DNA from: Ulvibacter sp047614245
GTDB lineage: Bacteria; Bacteroidota; Bacteroidia; Flavobacteriales; Flavobacteriaceae
Direction: 5' to 3'
Assembly: GCA_047614245.1 (NCBI GenBank)
Contig: JBLHIC010000002.1
Span: forward strand, 17,220 to 81,219
Length of the DNA: 64,000 bases
Shown here in pieces: positions 1-8,740 of the stretch. Made by a program: the position numbers and the translations under genes. The notes below the pieces were generated by a model. The model searched no databases, was not told where the DNA came from, and was given only the letters and a program-made list of their open reading frames with translations. Each line of letters starts with the position of its first letter. Position 1 is the stretch's first letter.

Positions 1-91
1 ATTTATAGGCATTGATAGCTTTGATTCCAATAAATAGAAGAATTAAATTAATCAAGATAGTTAGACCAATATAACCAATTTGTAAAACCAC
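1..91 (-). CDS. possible partial small membrane protein, cut by window edge
   Basis: The leftward frame from a GTG at 91 stays open to the window edge and reads as a strongly hydrophobic helix (isoleucine/leucine-rich, ending around KAINAYK) of about 22 residues. No ATG is available before the upstream in-frame stop, so either GTG is the start or this is a remnant. It lies directly downstream of the oxidoreductase pseudogene and may belong to the same decayed locus. No family is recognised. Confidence 0.3.
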   Translation of the reverse strand, partial: MVLQIGYIGLTILINLILLFIGIKAINAYK

Positions 92-117
92 GGATTTATT
101 TTTATGGATTTATAAAT

Positions 118-477
118 TTAAAGCTTTTTTTCGTCATCTAAGGCTTTAAAGAGACGCCACGATCTAAGTTTTAATATTGTTGTCGCACATGAAATTCTCG
201 AAAGCATAGCTCCAGAAAGACCTACTAAAGTAATGTCTTAACCAGCTAACTTCAAACCTTTAATCTTCTATTTTGGCCTTAAGAAAGGAAGTTTGAATCT
301 ATTTGGGCTATGAGCTAAACCATAAATTTCGCCATTTTTATAATTTTAAAAATTCCTTGTTGAAAGAGGAGATGATACTTCAGTAACCTGAATATTGCCT
401 TCTGTTTGTGGAAATAATTTGTAGATTCGTTTAAGCATCAAGACTTCAAAATCGGTCTATTTAGATAATGGTTCCAT
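118..477 (-). pseudogene. C-terminal remnant of a phytoene desaturase / retinol 13,14-reductase-like FAD oxidoreductase
   Basis: Leftward translation gives a single uninterrupted frame of about 120 codons that contains four stop codons (TAG, TAA, TAG, TAA) but no frameshift. Readable blocks include NGEIYGLAHSPNRF, LPFLRP, KIKGLKLAG and DITLVGLSGAMLSR. They match the C-terminal substrate/FAD-binding end of the all-trans-retinol 13,14-reductase / phytoene desaturase family, where the normal motif is LxLTGQD. The third and fourth stops fall where a conserved residue such as Gln would be expected. The N-terminal Rossmann portion is missing; the remnant starts just after the M14 peptidase gene. 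Family known from motif recognition; loss of function is inferred from the stops. Confidence 0.75.
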
Positions 478-509
478 GTTTTAATCAAGTTTTGCTAGGT
501 CTAATAAAA

Positions 510-3029
510 TCACATTTCATCACCAAAGAAAATGGCGTTCATTAGTAACTTATTAGTCCCATACCAGAAGGCTCTAAAGTTCGTGTTGTCTGTAAAGTAT
601 ACTACCTGACCTTTTCCTAATCCTTGCGTTTTAAAAGCAACTGTATTCTTTAATTTTTCCAAATTTGGTTTAGAAATATAACCGCTAAGTAACGGCCTGT
701 CTGTATATGTTATGGGATTGTTATAACTATTCTTGTCTGGCTTAAGAAAAAGAGTGGAGTTTCTGAATATTGGTAGGTGATCATTTTTGTATCCAAATGC
801 TATCGGATGAGAGCGATCAAGTTTCGTCTTGAAAATAGCACCACCAATTACCTGAGCCCCTCGATAATCTCCTTTCTGCTCAAAAGAAATGTTTCTTGCA
901 GAGTCTTTTTTAGTAATGAATTCCATTTTAAGTAATTCATTGCTATTTAGCCATCTCCCACTGTTCTTATAGCCAATGACTGTTCCGCCTTTCTCAGCCC
1001 ATGTTTTTAATTTTTCAGCTTGTTTTTTATTAAGAGCATTACCCCACATACTCGGTAAAATTATATCTGTATACCTACTCAAATCAGCACGATTAAATGT
1101 TTTTGTATCTAATTTAGTTATGGTCATATCATATCGCTGGTCAAATAGGTGCCATAATTCTCCCGCATCGTAACTGCTCACTCCTTCACCTACCAATAAT
1201 GCAATTCGAGGTAACTCTAAAGCTCGAAAATCACCGCTTCCCAGATCAATACCTTTAGTCAGTCCTGTATTCACATTTTTAATGGTGACGTGAGATGTAG
1301 TTGCCACTTCGGAAAGGAAATCGCCTAGCTCCTTAGCGTCGAGATTTTGATTTTGAACGGGAATAAGGATACTTCCATAATCGTAATTGTTGTTTTCAAG
1401 AGAAAACGTCGTCATTCCAACCTTTGCCCTAAGCCCTTTTTTAAGAATCATATTTAATGCTTTTGGCGCATAATAATCATGCCATTCCATAATATAAGCA
1501 TAGTTCGAAATGGCAGGTGTTGAGGCTTTCGGCATTTCAAGATTGGCTACTTCATCACCAGCCTTAGCCATAGTTACGTCTTCACTATAATCTAAATTAA
1601 ATGCGAGTGGGAAAGTCCAGGCACTAATATCATAAAAAAGGCTATCCCTAAATTTGGTGCGCTTTTCGAACATCGCCTTGATAAGTCTGTGTTGTTTTTG
1701 ATTTCCTGGTATGATATAACCATAACCTTTCTTGAATGTTAAACCGTTTTTTGAAAAATCTGAAGCAATTTCGTGAAATTTTATTTTGTGTTGTTTTAAT
1801 ATTTCAGCTAGATGAAACACTTTTGATGCATCTTTTTCATCTCCAAAAACGATAGCTTTAGATCCGAGAGCCTCTTTGCGGGCTTCATAAAAAAATTGAC
1901 GTTGATATTCTAGGACCTTTGTTCGCATCGAAACAGCTGCTTCCAAGGTTGAAAGTGCCGTGGTAAATTGATTTCGAATCGTAAATGGAAAGGTGAGGAT
2001 GCCATTATCACTTTCTTGTGCATGACCGCGTGATGAGGCTTGTTCAAATAAGATGCCAATACTTCCATTAATGTCTGGGAAGGTAGAGCCCTTGCCGTAG
2101 TAAAAGTCATCGTAGTCTTCTTCGGAATAATATAAACTCCCAATTTTATCGAGTGCTCTGGCGTGAAATTTTCCTATTTCTCCAGTCAGATCTTGATTTT
2201 TTTGTGGTGTTAATGGATGTGTTCTTGAAGGAATGCCAGGTTGAAAAAAGAATGTTGAATTTGTTCCCATCTCGTGATGGTCTGTTAAAATATTCGGGTA
2301 CCATTGGTGAAAAGTTTCAATACGTGCCCGACTCTCTGGTAATTGAACCGGCAGCCAATCTCTATTCAGATCAAACCAATAGTGATTGGTTCGACCACCG
2401 GGCCAGACTTCGTCATATTCTCGATCATTGGGATCTGGGTTTATATTTTTGCTTTTGTTCGTATTTGCCCAATAGGCAAAACGCTGCAAACCATCTGGGT
2501 TGTATGATGGATCAAAAAGGATAACCACATTGTTTAGCAAGTCATCTATTTTTGCACCTTGAGCTGCTGCTAGATAATAGGCGACGGCAAGTGCTGCATT
2601 GGATCCACTAGGTTCGTTTCCGTGGATAGAAAAGCCCTGATAAACAACTATAGGCATGTCCGCAGTGTTTAACGAATTCGAATTCCCTTCGGTGAGTGAC
2701 ATATGGCTTTCTCGAATATTCTCAAGTCTTGCGTGATTTTGCGGAGATGTTATTTTAAGAAGTAGTAACGGGCGACCTTCGAAAGTGGCTCCGCGATTTT
2801 CTATACTGATACGTTCACTCGCTGTCGCCAAGGCATACATATATTGCACTAGCTTATCATGCGTAACATGCCATTCTCCCGGTTCATGACCAATAATGCT
2901 TTTCGGAGTTGGAATATTTTGATTGTAGCTTACGTCCTGTGGTAGGTAGTATTTTAAATCTATTGCCTTGGATTGCGCAAATGTCCCTGAAGAACAAACT
3001 AAAAATGCGAGATATATCAGTTTTTTCAT
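510..3029 (-). CDS. secreted M14 family zinc carboxypeptidase
   Basis: An 839-residue exported protein. An N-terminal signal peptide (residues 1-19, ending GTFAQ) is followed by a peptidase M14 domain. The zinc motif HGNE (H136, E139) is clear, a third ligand lies in the block TDHHEMG, and the likely catalytic glutamate in ILFEQASSRG. The second half resembles the glutamine-amidotransferase-like fold often found C-terminal to M14 domains in Bacteroidota, ending in a long beta-rich tail. It probably trims peptides in the periplasm or outside the cell. It stands alone in the leftward direction, with the oxidoreductase remnant right behind its stop. Exact substrate unknown. Confidence 0.88.
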   Translation of the reverse strand: MKKLIYLAFLVCSSGTFAQSKAIDLKYYLPQDVSYNQNIPTPKSIIGHEPGEWHVTHDKLVQYMYALATASERISIENRGATFEGRPLLLLKITSPQNHARLENIRESHMSLTEGNSNSLNTADMPIVVYQGFSIHGNEPSGSNAALAVAYYLAAAQGAKIDDLLNNVVILFDPSYNPDGLQRFAYWANTNKSKNINPDPNDREYDEVWPGGRTNHYWFDLNRDWLPVQLPESRARIETFHQWYPNILTDHHEMGTNSTFFFQPGIPSRTHPLTPQKNQDLTGEIGKFHARALDKIGSLYYSEEDYDDFYYGKGSTFPDINGSIGILFEQASSRGHAQESDNGILTFPFTIRNQFTTALSTLEAAVSMRTKVLEYQRQFFYEARKEALGSKAIVFGDEKDASKVFHLAEILKQHKIKFHEIASDFSKNGLTFKKGYGYIIPGNQKQHRLIKAMFEKRTKFRDSLFYDISAWTFPLAFNLDYSEDVTMAKAGDEVANLEMPKASTPAISNYAYIMEWHDYYAPKALNMILKKGLRAKVGMTTFSLENNNYDYGSILIPVQNQNLDAKELGDFLSEVATTSHVTIKNVNTGLTKGIDLGSGDFRALELPRIALLVGEGVSSYDAGELWHLFDQRYDMTITKLDTKTFNRADLSRYTDIILPSMWGNALNKKQAEKLKTWAEKGGTVIGYKNSGRWLNSNELLKMEFITKKDSARNISFEQKGDYRGAQVIGGAIFKTKLDRSHPIAFGYKNDHLPIFRNSTLFLKPDKNSYNNPITYTDRPLLSGYISKPNLEKLKNTVAFKTQGLGKGQVVYFTDNTNFRAFWYGTNKLLMNAIFFGDEM

Positions 3030-3156
3030 ATGGTTTGTTTGGAAAGCTTAAATATAAATGAACTGGTCCAAACTTCTTTGATTGAAGCTAAAAAAATTAT
3101 TATAGTTCAAGAGTAAGGAACATTTTAAGAGCTATTGATTTTTATTGAAATCCATA

Positions 3157-3194
3157 AAAAAATCGATCTCAATAAAATTTGAGATCGATTTTTT
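3157..3194. terminator. bidirectional rho-independent terminator
   Basis: A 16-bp perfect hairpin (ATCGATCTCAA paired with TTGAGATCGAT, flanked by A and T runs of six) with a 6-nt loop. It sits upstream of the M14 peptidase and downstream of the PUR protein gene, so it would end leftward transcription coming from the PUR/ABC genes. Confidence 0.85.
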
Positions 3195-3393
3195 GAAAAG
3201 TTATACCAATTAGCGAGTGAACTGAGCCTTAAATAATTCGAATTATAGTGTGCTTAGATGAAATAGAAAAAAAAGGAATATCCTTAATTATGGTATTATT
3301 TTATCTTGAAACTTGCTGGCAGTTATAAGTGGAATAGAAGCGAATTATTAGGCTTATTTTATTTGTTAATTGGTGTTGGGTGTGATTTTTTAA
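3195..3393. other. intergenic stretch without recognised content
   Basis: Between the terminator and the stop of the PUR-family gene there is AT-rich sequence with stops in all frames. I see no RNA gene, repeat or convincing remnant in it. Confidence 0.5.
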
Positions 3394-3783
3394 TTAAATA
3401 TCATCAAAATCAACATCGGTAAAACTAGTGGAAGATGGTTCTTCCGCTGCGGTCTCAACTTCGTTTGGAGTCATATCCGACTCTTTTTTAAAATCTTTTT
3501 GATGACGTTCGCTAATAACTTCGTCTCCTTTTTCATCAATAATATATTGAAGCATTTCATTCAAGCTATCTTGAAATTCAGAAAAGTCTTCCTTATAAAG
3601 ATAAATTTTATGTTTCTTATAATGAAAAGAACCATCGTCATTAGTAAACTTTTTACTTTCGGTAATAGTCAAATAATAATCTCCTGCTTTAGTAGATCTT
3701 ACATCAAAAAAATAGGTGCGTCTACCTGCACGCATTACTTTCGAAAATATTTCTTCTTGCTCCATCGAATAATTCTCACTCAT
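3394..3783 (-). CDS. DUF3276 / PUR-alpha-like nucleic-acid-binding protein
   Basis: About 129 residues. The start is placed at the internal ATG at 3783 (MSENYSMEQEE) rather than ten codons upstream, because the conserved domain begins there. The core (EEIFSKVMRAGRRTYFFDVR, then KAGDYYLTITESKK and HKIYLYKEDF) is the single PUR repeat found in nearly all Bacteroidota, related to eukaryotic PUR-alpha, which binds single-stranded purine-rich DNA and RNA. The C-terminal 45 residues are acidic and look disordered. It lies 35 nt from the ABC transporter stop in the same direction. Function in the cell is not known; a chromosome- or RNA-binding housekeeping role is inferred. Confidence 0.85.
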   Translation of the reverse strand: MSENYSMEQEEIFSKVMRAGRRTYFFDVRSTKAGDYYLTITESKKFTNDDGSFHYKKHKIYLYKEDFSEFQDSLNEMLQYIIDEKGDEVISERHQKDFKKESDMTPNEVETAAEEPSSTSFTDVDFDDI

Positions 3784-3848
3784 AATTGTAGATTGTAATT
3801 TACGTTTACCCAAAAATCTAAAAAAAAACCAAATATGCCAACTTTAAA

Positions 3849-5603
3849 TTACATTTCTTTTTCTAAAAGTTGTTTAGAGTACAATTCTTTATAATACCCT
3901 TCTTGATTTACAAGCTCACTGTGAGTGCCTTTTTGGATAATCTCACCCTCATTTAAAACAATAATTTTATCAGCGTTTTTCGCTGAAGAAACTCTGTGAC
4001 TTACAATAATAGTAGTTTTGTTCTGCGAGATTCGATTTAAATTTTGTAATATTTCTTCCTCGGTTTCTGTATCTACGGCAGAAAGACAATCGTCAAATAA
4101 TAAAATTTGTGGATCTTTAATTAGTGCTCTGGCTATTGATACTCGTTGCTTTTGCCCTCCACTCAATGTTATGCCACGCTCCCCTAAAATAGTTTCGTAA
4201 CCCTTGGCAAAACCTTTAATATTTTTATGAACTGCGGCCAACTCTGCGGCGGCTATAACTTCTTCATCTGTGGCGTTTTCTTTGCCAAATTTAATGTTAT
4301 TGCCAATAGAATCACTAAATAGAAAAGCATCTTGGGGCACATAACCAATACTGCTTCGAAGGTTATTTAAATGAAGGTTCTTTACTGCTGTTTCGTCGAT
4401 AGCCAATTGATGATCGTCTACGTCATATAAGCGCCCAATGAGTTCCAGGATGGTTGATTTTCCTGAGCCTGTATTTCCAACAATTGATAAAGTTTCTCCC
4501 GGATTTACTGTAAAAGAAACGTTCTTTAAAGCGTTTATTCCGGTGTCAGGATATGTAAAAGATAGATTTTTGAATTCAACTCTCCCTTGTATTGGAGTTT
4601 CGTTCAAAGCTAGGTTCTCGATACTCGGTTTCTGTTTTAAAAATTCATTTATTCGTTTTTGAGATGCCTCCGCTTGCTGAATCATGGAAGTTACCCAGCC
4701 AACAACGGCAACAGGCCAAGTAAGCATATTTACATAAATAAGAAACTCTACAACGGTTCCGAAGTCAATTTTACCCTCAATAAACTGGCTGCCGCCAATA
4801 TAAATGACGAGTAGGTTACTTGCCCCAATAAGCATCATCATTAGAGGAAAGAATAGTGCTTGTACCTTGGCGAGATCAATATTTTTTTCTTTTGATCCCT
4901 GTGCTAATTTAGTAAAATCAACGTTTGTGCGAGATTCAATTCCATAAGCTTTAATTACTGCAATTCCACTAAAACTCTCTTGAGTAAATGATGTGAGTTT
5001 CGATAAGTACTCTTGGACGACCGTACTTCGTTTATGGATCGCAGCACTTAGGCTGTAAATTAAAACAGATAATATAGGTAAAGGTGCAACTGCATAAAGA
5101 GTTAATACTGGGGCCGTATAAAACATATAGCTTATAACCACAACAAAAAGAGTAATAGTTGTGGCACTATACATTAAAGCTGGCCCTGCATACATGCGTA
5201 CTTTCCCAACATCTTCACTTATACGATTCATTAAATCTCCAGTGCGATTTTGCTTGTAGAAACCTAAAGAAAGGCGCTCATATTGCTGAAATATTTCATT
5301 TTTAAGATCGAATTCGATATATCTTGAGACAACTATTATAGCCTGTCTCATTAAGAAAGTAAAAAATGCAGCAAGTAAAGTGGTGCCAAGAATAAGCAGG
5401 ATGTTTGTCAATAATTCTGATTCAACTTCTGCAAGTTCTAAAATATCACCATTGATATATTTCTCAACAATATCAACAGAGTCTCCAATAAACTTTGGAG
5501 TTAGTAGCGCAAAAATTCTTGCTATAATAGTAATCAATAAACCAAAAATAAGGCGCCATCGGTATTTAATAAAATAGCGGTTGAGATGCTGTAGCTCTTT
5601 CAT
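3849..5603 (-). CDS. ABC exporter, fused membrane and ATPase domains (MdlA/MsbA type)
   Basis: 584 residues. Six predicted transmembrane helices occupy residues 15-310 (type-I exporter fold) and the nucleotide-binding domain residues 340-575. Walker A GNTGSGKS is at 376-383, the signature LSGGQKQ at 480-486, and the H-loop histidine near 536. The Walker B motif ends in Asp-Asp (D504, D505), so the usual catalytic glutamate is an aspartate. That is typical of the degenerate site in heterodimeric exporters of the MdlA/YheI group. A partner is not present next door. Substrate could be lipid, peptide or drug; the sequence does not say. Confidence 0.9.
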   Translation of the reverse strand: MKELQHLNRYFIKYRWRLIFGLLITIIARIFALLTPKFIGDSVDIVEKYINGDILELAEVESELLTNILLILGTTLLAAFFTFLMRQAIIVVSRYIEFDLKNEIFQQYERLSLGFYKQNRTGDLMNRISEDVGKVRMYAGPALMYSATTITLFVVVISYMFYTAPVLTLYAVAPLPILSVLIYSLSAAIHKRSTVVQEYLSKLTSFTQESFSGIAVIKAYGIESRTNVDFTKLAQGSKEKNIDLAKVQALFFPLMMMLIGASNLLVIYIGGSQFIEGKIDFGTVVEFLIYVNMLTWPVAVVGWVTSMIQQAEASQKRINEFLKQKPSIENLALNETPIQGRVEFKNLSFTYPDTGINALKNVSFTVNPGETLSIVGNTGSGKSTILELIGRLYDVDDHQLAIDETAVKNLHLNNLRSSIGYVPQDAFLFSDSIGNNIKFGKENATDEEVIAAAELAAVHKNIKGFAKGYETILGERGITLSGGQKQRVSIARALIKDPQILLFDDCLSAVDTETEEEILQNLNRISQNKTTIIVSHRVSSAKNADKIIVLNEGEIIQKGTHSELVNQEGYYKELYSKQLLEKEM

Positions 5604-5650
5604 TTATGCATTAAAAAATATTAGCAAATTAGTATTTAACATTAATTCAT

Positions 5651-5681
5651 TTGTTGGGAAGTTAGTTAACCACTATTTTTG
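5651..5681 (+). promoter_or_regulatory. Bacteroidota-type promoter for leucine dehydrogenase
   Basis: TTGTTGG at 5651 and TATTTTTG at 5674-5681 match the known -33 (TTTG) and -7 (TAnnTTTG) elements of Bacteroidota sigma-A. The distance of about 20 nt is right, and the predicted transcript starts about 30 nt before the ATG at 5719. Confidence 0.65.
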
Positions 5682-5718
5682 CGCGTTCTTTTTTATGGAT
5701 GTCTTAATCAATTAAATT

Positions 5719-6816
5719 ATGATTACTGAAATATTGACTTCAGGTGAGCTTAAAAAAATGGCCCCCGTTTTTGGGAAAGCCTCTTTCGATGATCACGAGC
5801 AAATTGTTTTTTGCAACGACAAAGATACGGGATTAAAAGCAATTATTGGAATTCATTCAACCGTTTTGGGACCATCTCTTGGGGGTGTCAGAATGTGGCA
5901 ATATGACAGCGAATGGGATGCTCTTAATGACGTTTTGAGATTGTCGCGCGGGATGACTTTTAAATCTGCCGTTACTGGTTTAAACCTTGGAGGCGGTAAA
6001 GCGGTAATTATCGGAGATGCCAAAACTCAAAAGACTCCCGAATTAATGCTTCGTTTTGGAGAATTTGTTCATTCTTTAGGCGGAAAATATATAACCACGG
6101 AAGATGTAGGGATGGAGACCAGAGATATGGATCTAGTGCGAACTGTTACACCTTTTGTAACGGGAATCTCGGAAGATAAAGGAGGTGCAGGAAATCCATC
6201 GTCAATTACGGCCTACGGTGTGTTTATGGGGATGAAAGCTGCTGCAAATTTTGCTTACGGCAGCGATGTCTTGGAAGACAAGGTTGTTTATGTACAAGGA
6301 ATTGGTAACGTGGGAGAAGCTTTGGTCGAGAACCTCACTAATGAGGGTGCAAGGGTTTTTATTGATGATATCGATCGAGATAGATTGGAAGTGATTCGCG
6401 ATAAATACAGCGTTGAAATTTATAACGGTGATAATATATACTCCGAAAAAATGGATATCTATGCTCCTTGTGCCTTAGGAGCCACAATAAATGATGCTAC
6501 GATAAGTGTTATTCAGGCTAAAGTTATTGCCGGTGCTGCGAACAATCAACTTGCGGATGAAAATAGGCATGGTTTGATGCTTCAGGAAAAAGGAATAGTA
6601 TATGCTCCTGATTTCTTAATAAATGCTGGCGGTGTTATTAATGTGTTTGCTGAACTTGAAAATTACGGCCGACAAGAAATTATTCGTAAAACTGAAAATA
6701 TTTATAACACAACCTTAGAAATACTGAATAGCGCTCAAACGACCGGGATAACAGCACAACAAGCGGCAATGGATATTGCTCAGATGCGCATCAACGCTAG
6801 AAGAAAAGAAAAGTAA
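5719..6816 (+). CDS. ldh: leucine dehydrogenase (Glu/Leu/Phe/Val dehydrogenase family)
   Basis: 365 residues, the family length. It oxidatively deaminates branched-chain L-amino acids with NAD, giving 2-oxoacids and ammonia in the cytosol. The catalytic block RGMTFK (K82) and the GLNLGGGK lysine (K94) keep the 12-residue spacing of the Lys pair known from Bacillus LeuDH. A Rossmann NAD site (QGIGNVGEALVENL) follows around residues 193-206, then the conserved AGAANNQL and LINAGGVINV blocks. Its own promoter lies just upstream. It is followed by nusB with a separate promoter, so it is probably monocistronic. Valine or phenylalanine preference cannot be excluded. Confidence 0.93.
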   Translation: MITEILTSGELKKMAPVFGKASFDDHEQIVFCNDKDTGLKAIIGIHSTVLGPSLGGVRMWQYDSEWDALNDVLRLSRGMTFKSAVTGLNLGGGKAVIIGDAKTQKTPELMLRFGEFVHSLGGKYITTEDVGMETRDMDLVRTVTPFVTGISEDKGGAGNPSSITAYGVFMGMKAAANFAYGSDVLEDKVVYVQGIGNVGEALVENLTNEGARVFIDDIDRDRLEVIRDKYSVEIYNGDNIYSEKMDIYAPCALGATINDATISVIQAKVIAGAANNQLADENRHGLMLQEKGIVYAPDFLINAGGVINVFAELENYGRQEIIRKTENIYNTTLEILNSAQTTGITAQQAAMDIAQMRINARRKEK

Positions 6817-6834
6817 TTTTCAGTTTTTTTATGA

Positions 6835-6842
6835 TACCTTTG
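6835..6842 (+). promoter_or_regulatory. -7 element (TACCTTTG) upstream of nusB
   Basis: A good TAnnTTTG match followed by GC, 54 nt before the nusB start. No clear -33 TTG is seen at the right distance, so only the proximal element is supported. Confidence 0.45.
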
Positions 6843-6896
6843 CGGCATCTAAATTAATATTTAGACTCCGTTAATATATTAAAGTTCTTTAAACAT

Positions 6897-7841
6897 ATGC
6901 TTACACGAAGACATATTAGAGTAAAAGTATTACAATCTATTTATGCATTAAATCAGAATGAACATTCTGAACTTAGTAAGCAAGAAAAATTCCTTTTTTA
7001 CAGCATAGACCAAATGCATGATTTGTATTTGTTAATGCTTCAGTTAATGATTGAAATGCGCGATCACGCTGAAAATTACCTCGACGTTTCTAAAAAGAAA
7101 CACTTAGCCACAGACCTTGAAAAAAATCCTAGCAGAACATTTATTGAAAATAAAGTTCTTCTTTTAATAGACTCTAACGCCATATTAGAAGCAACTATTA
7201 AGAAGAAAGGGCTTAATTATTGGGCACAGGATACGGAGTATGTTGGTATCTTATTCAAAGAGCTTAGGGAAAAAGATTGGTATGATGCCTATCTTCTAAA
7301 AGCAAATACATCTTTTGCCGAAGATCAAAATTTCATTTCCAAGGTTTATAAGGAGGTTATTGCTCCAAATGAAAAGTTGTATGAGTATTTAGAAGATAAG
7401 CGTCTTACATGGATTGACGATTTTCCTATTGTCAATACAGCGATGGTTAAAATGCTAGGAAAAATTTCAGAAAAGAGCGTAGGAAGCATTCTAATTCCAA
7501 ATCTTTATAAAGATATCGAAGATCGGGAATTTGCGTTGCAGTTGCTCCGCAAAGTGGTTCTCAATGAAGAAAAACTTTCTTCAGAGATAGATGGAAAAAC
7601 CCCTAATTGGGACCAAGACCGCATTGCCGATTTGGATTTTATTATTCTGAAAATGGGAATAGCTGAATTTCTTCACTTTCCTTCTATACCAGTTCGAGCA
7701 ACCATTAATGAGTATCTGGAAATTTCGAAAGAATACTCAACCCCAAAAAGCAGTATTTTTATTAACGGAATCCTGGATAAACTGGTTAAAGAGTTTGAAA
7801 TTTCAAAGAAGTTAAATAAAATAGGGAGAGGGCTTCAATAA
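6897..7841 (+). CDS. nusB: transcription antitermination factor NusB
   Basis: 314 residues. The first residues LTRRHIRVKVLQSIYALNQ are the RNA-binding start of NusB. The second half (about 180-310), ending in RATINEYLEISKEYSTPKS and FINGILDKL, is the helical NusB core that binds boxA RNA with NusE (S10) during rRNA transcription. Bacteroidota NusB is about twice the length of the E. coli protein because of a middle helical extension, as here. It sits ahead of the DUF1573 and yajC genes with short gaps, suggesting a small housekeeping cluster. Confidence 0.93.
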   Translation: MLTRRHIRVKVLQSIYALNQNEHSELSKQEKFLFYSIDQMHDLYLLMLQLMIEMRDHAENYLDVSKKKHLATDLEKNPSRTFIENKVLLLIDSNAILEATIKKKGLNYWAQDTEYVGILFKELREKDWYDAYLLKANTSFAEDQNFISKVYKEVIAPNEKLYEYLEDKRLTWIDDFPIVNTAMVKMLGKISEKSVGSILIPNLYKDIEDREFALQLLRKVVLNEEKLSSEIDGKTPNWDQDRIADLDFIILKMGIAEFLHFPSIPVRATINEYLEISKEYSTPKSSIFINGILDKLVKEFEISKKLNKIGRGLQ

Positions 7842-7893
7842 ACTTAAAAAATTAAGTATTTTTGCTTTTCAAAAAATTTAAATTTAAATCCAA

Positions 7894-8370
7894 ATGAAAA
7901 AATCAATTTTAATAGTAGCAGTACTCTCGATATTTGCTTTCACATCTTGCAAAGAAAAGGCTGTTGATAAAGTAAATGTAGAAAATGTTGCTGCTGCTGC
8001 AGATCGTGACGCTAAAGCTGGAGAACAACCTGTTATGACATTTGAAGAAACTGAATGGGACTTTGGAAGCATTGAAGGCGGAACAGGAGTTGAACATATT
8101 TTTAAATTCACAAATACAGGAACTGCTCCTTTGGTAATTGTTGATGCAAAAAGTAGTTGTGGTTGTACGGTACCTGAATATACTAAAGCACCAGTTGCTG
8201 CAGGAGAATCAGGTGAGTTACTTGTAAAATTTAATGGTAGTGGTAAAAACCAAGTGAGTAAAACAATTACGATTACTGCAAATACTGCAAAAGGAAAAGA
8301 GGCTCTAGTAATTAAGGCCTTCGTAAACGCTAAGGAAGGTGCAGCTAATGGAGCTGTTCCCATTAAATAA
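7894..8370 (+). CDS. DUF1573 domain lipoprotein
   Basis: 158 residues. An N-terminal lipoprotein signal (SIFAFTSCKE, with cysteine near residue 19) is followed by a low-complexity linker and a DUF1573 domain from about residue 50. The domain shows WDFGSIEGGTGVEHIFKFTN, the conserved SSCGCTVP block, and a C-terminal ITITANT strand. DUF1573 has an immunoglobulin-like fold related to ASPM/SPD-2/Hydin domains. In Bacteroidota it is repeatedly found next to nusB and yajC, as here. The cellular role is unknown; location is periplasm-facing lipoprotein by inference. Confidence 0.85.
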   Translation: MKKSILIVAVLSIFAFTSCKEKAVDKVNVENVAAAADRDAKAGEQPVMTFEETEWDFGSIEGGTGVEHIFKFTNTGTAPLVIVDAKSSCGCTVPEYTKAPVAAGESGELLVKFNGSGKNQVSKTITITANTAKGKEALVIKAFVNAKEGAANGAVPIK

Positions 8371-8391
8371 TTATTTTTAGTTAACTAAAAC

Positions 8392-8676
8392 ATGGAGCAA
8401 ATTCAAGGCTTTTTGCCAATTATTCTTCTTTTTTTGGTGATGTATTTATTTTTAATACGTCCTCAAATGAAGAAGCAGAAACAGGAAAAAAATTTCAACG
8501 CTGAAATTAATGTTGGAGATAAAGTAGTAACCAAAAGTGGCTTACACGGAAAAGTTCTAAATTTGAACGATGATGGTACCTGTATTCTTGAATCTGGTGC
8601 TGGAAAAATGAAATTTGAACGTTCTGCTTTATCGATGGAGATGAGTAAAAAGTTAAACCCTCCCGAAAAGAAATAG
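8392..8676 (+). CDS. yajC: preprotein translocase accessory subunit YajC
   Basis: 94 residues with one N-terminal membrane helix (about 7-23: GFLPIILLFLVMYLFLIRPQ). The family hallmark RPQMKKQK follows, then a small soluble domain containing GDKVVTKSGLHGKV. YajC associates with SecDF at the Sec translocon in the inner membrane. It starts 21 nt after the DUF1573 stop and is closed by a strong hairpin terminator, so it is the last gene of the nusB cluster. Confidence 0.93.
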   Translation: MEQIQGFLPIILLFLVMYLFLIRPQMKKQKQEKNFNAEINVGDKVVTKSGLHGKVLNLNDDGTCILESGAGKMKFERSALSMEMSKKLNPPEKK

Positions 8677-8691
8677 CAAACAAGTTTGTGC

Positions 8692-8728
8692 AAAAAAAAC
8701 CTTCAACGAAAGTTGAAGGTTTTTTTTT
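8692..8728. terminator. bidirectional terminator between yajC and pepT
   Basis: A 16-bp perfect stem (eight A, CCTTCAAC / GTTGAAGG, eight T) capped by a GAAA tetraloop. It lies between two convergent genes and can serve both strands. Confidence 0.93.
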
Positions 8729-8740
8729 ATTTATAGCTTT

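Noticed and set aside
7884..8363. 159-codon minus-strand frame opposite the DUF1573 gene
   Set aside because: The plus-strand gene has a lipoprotein signal and the SSCGC motif; the minus frame is its shadow.
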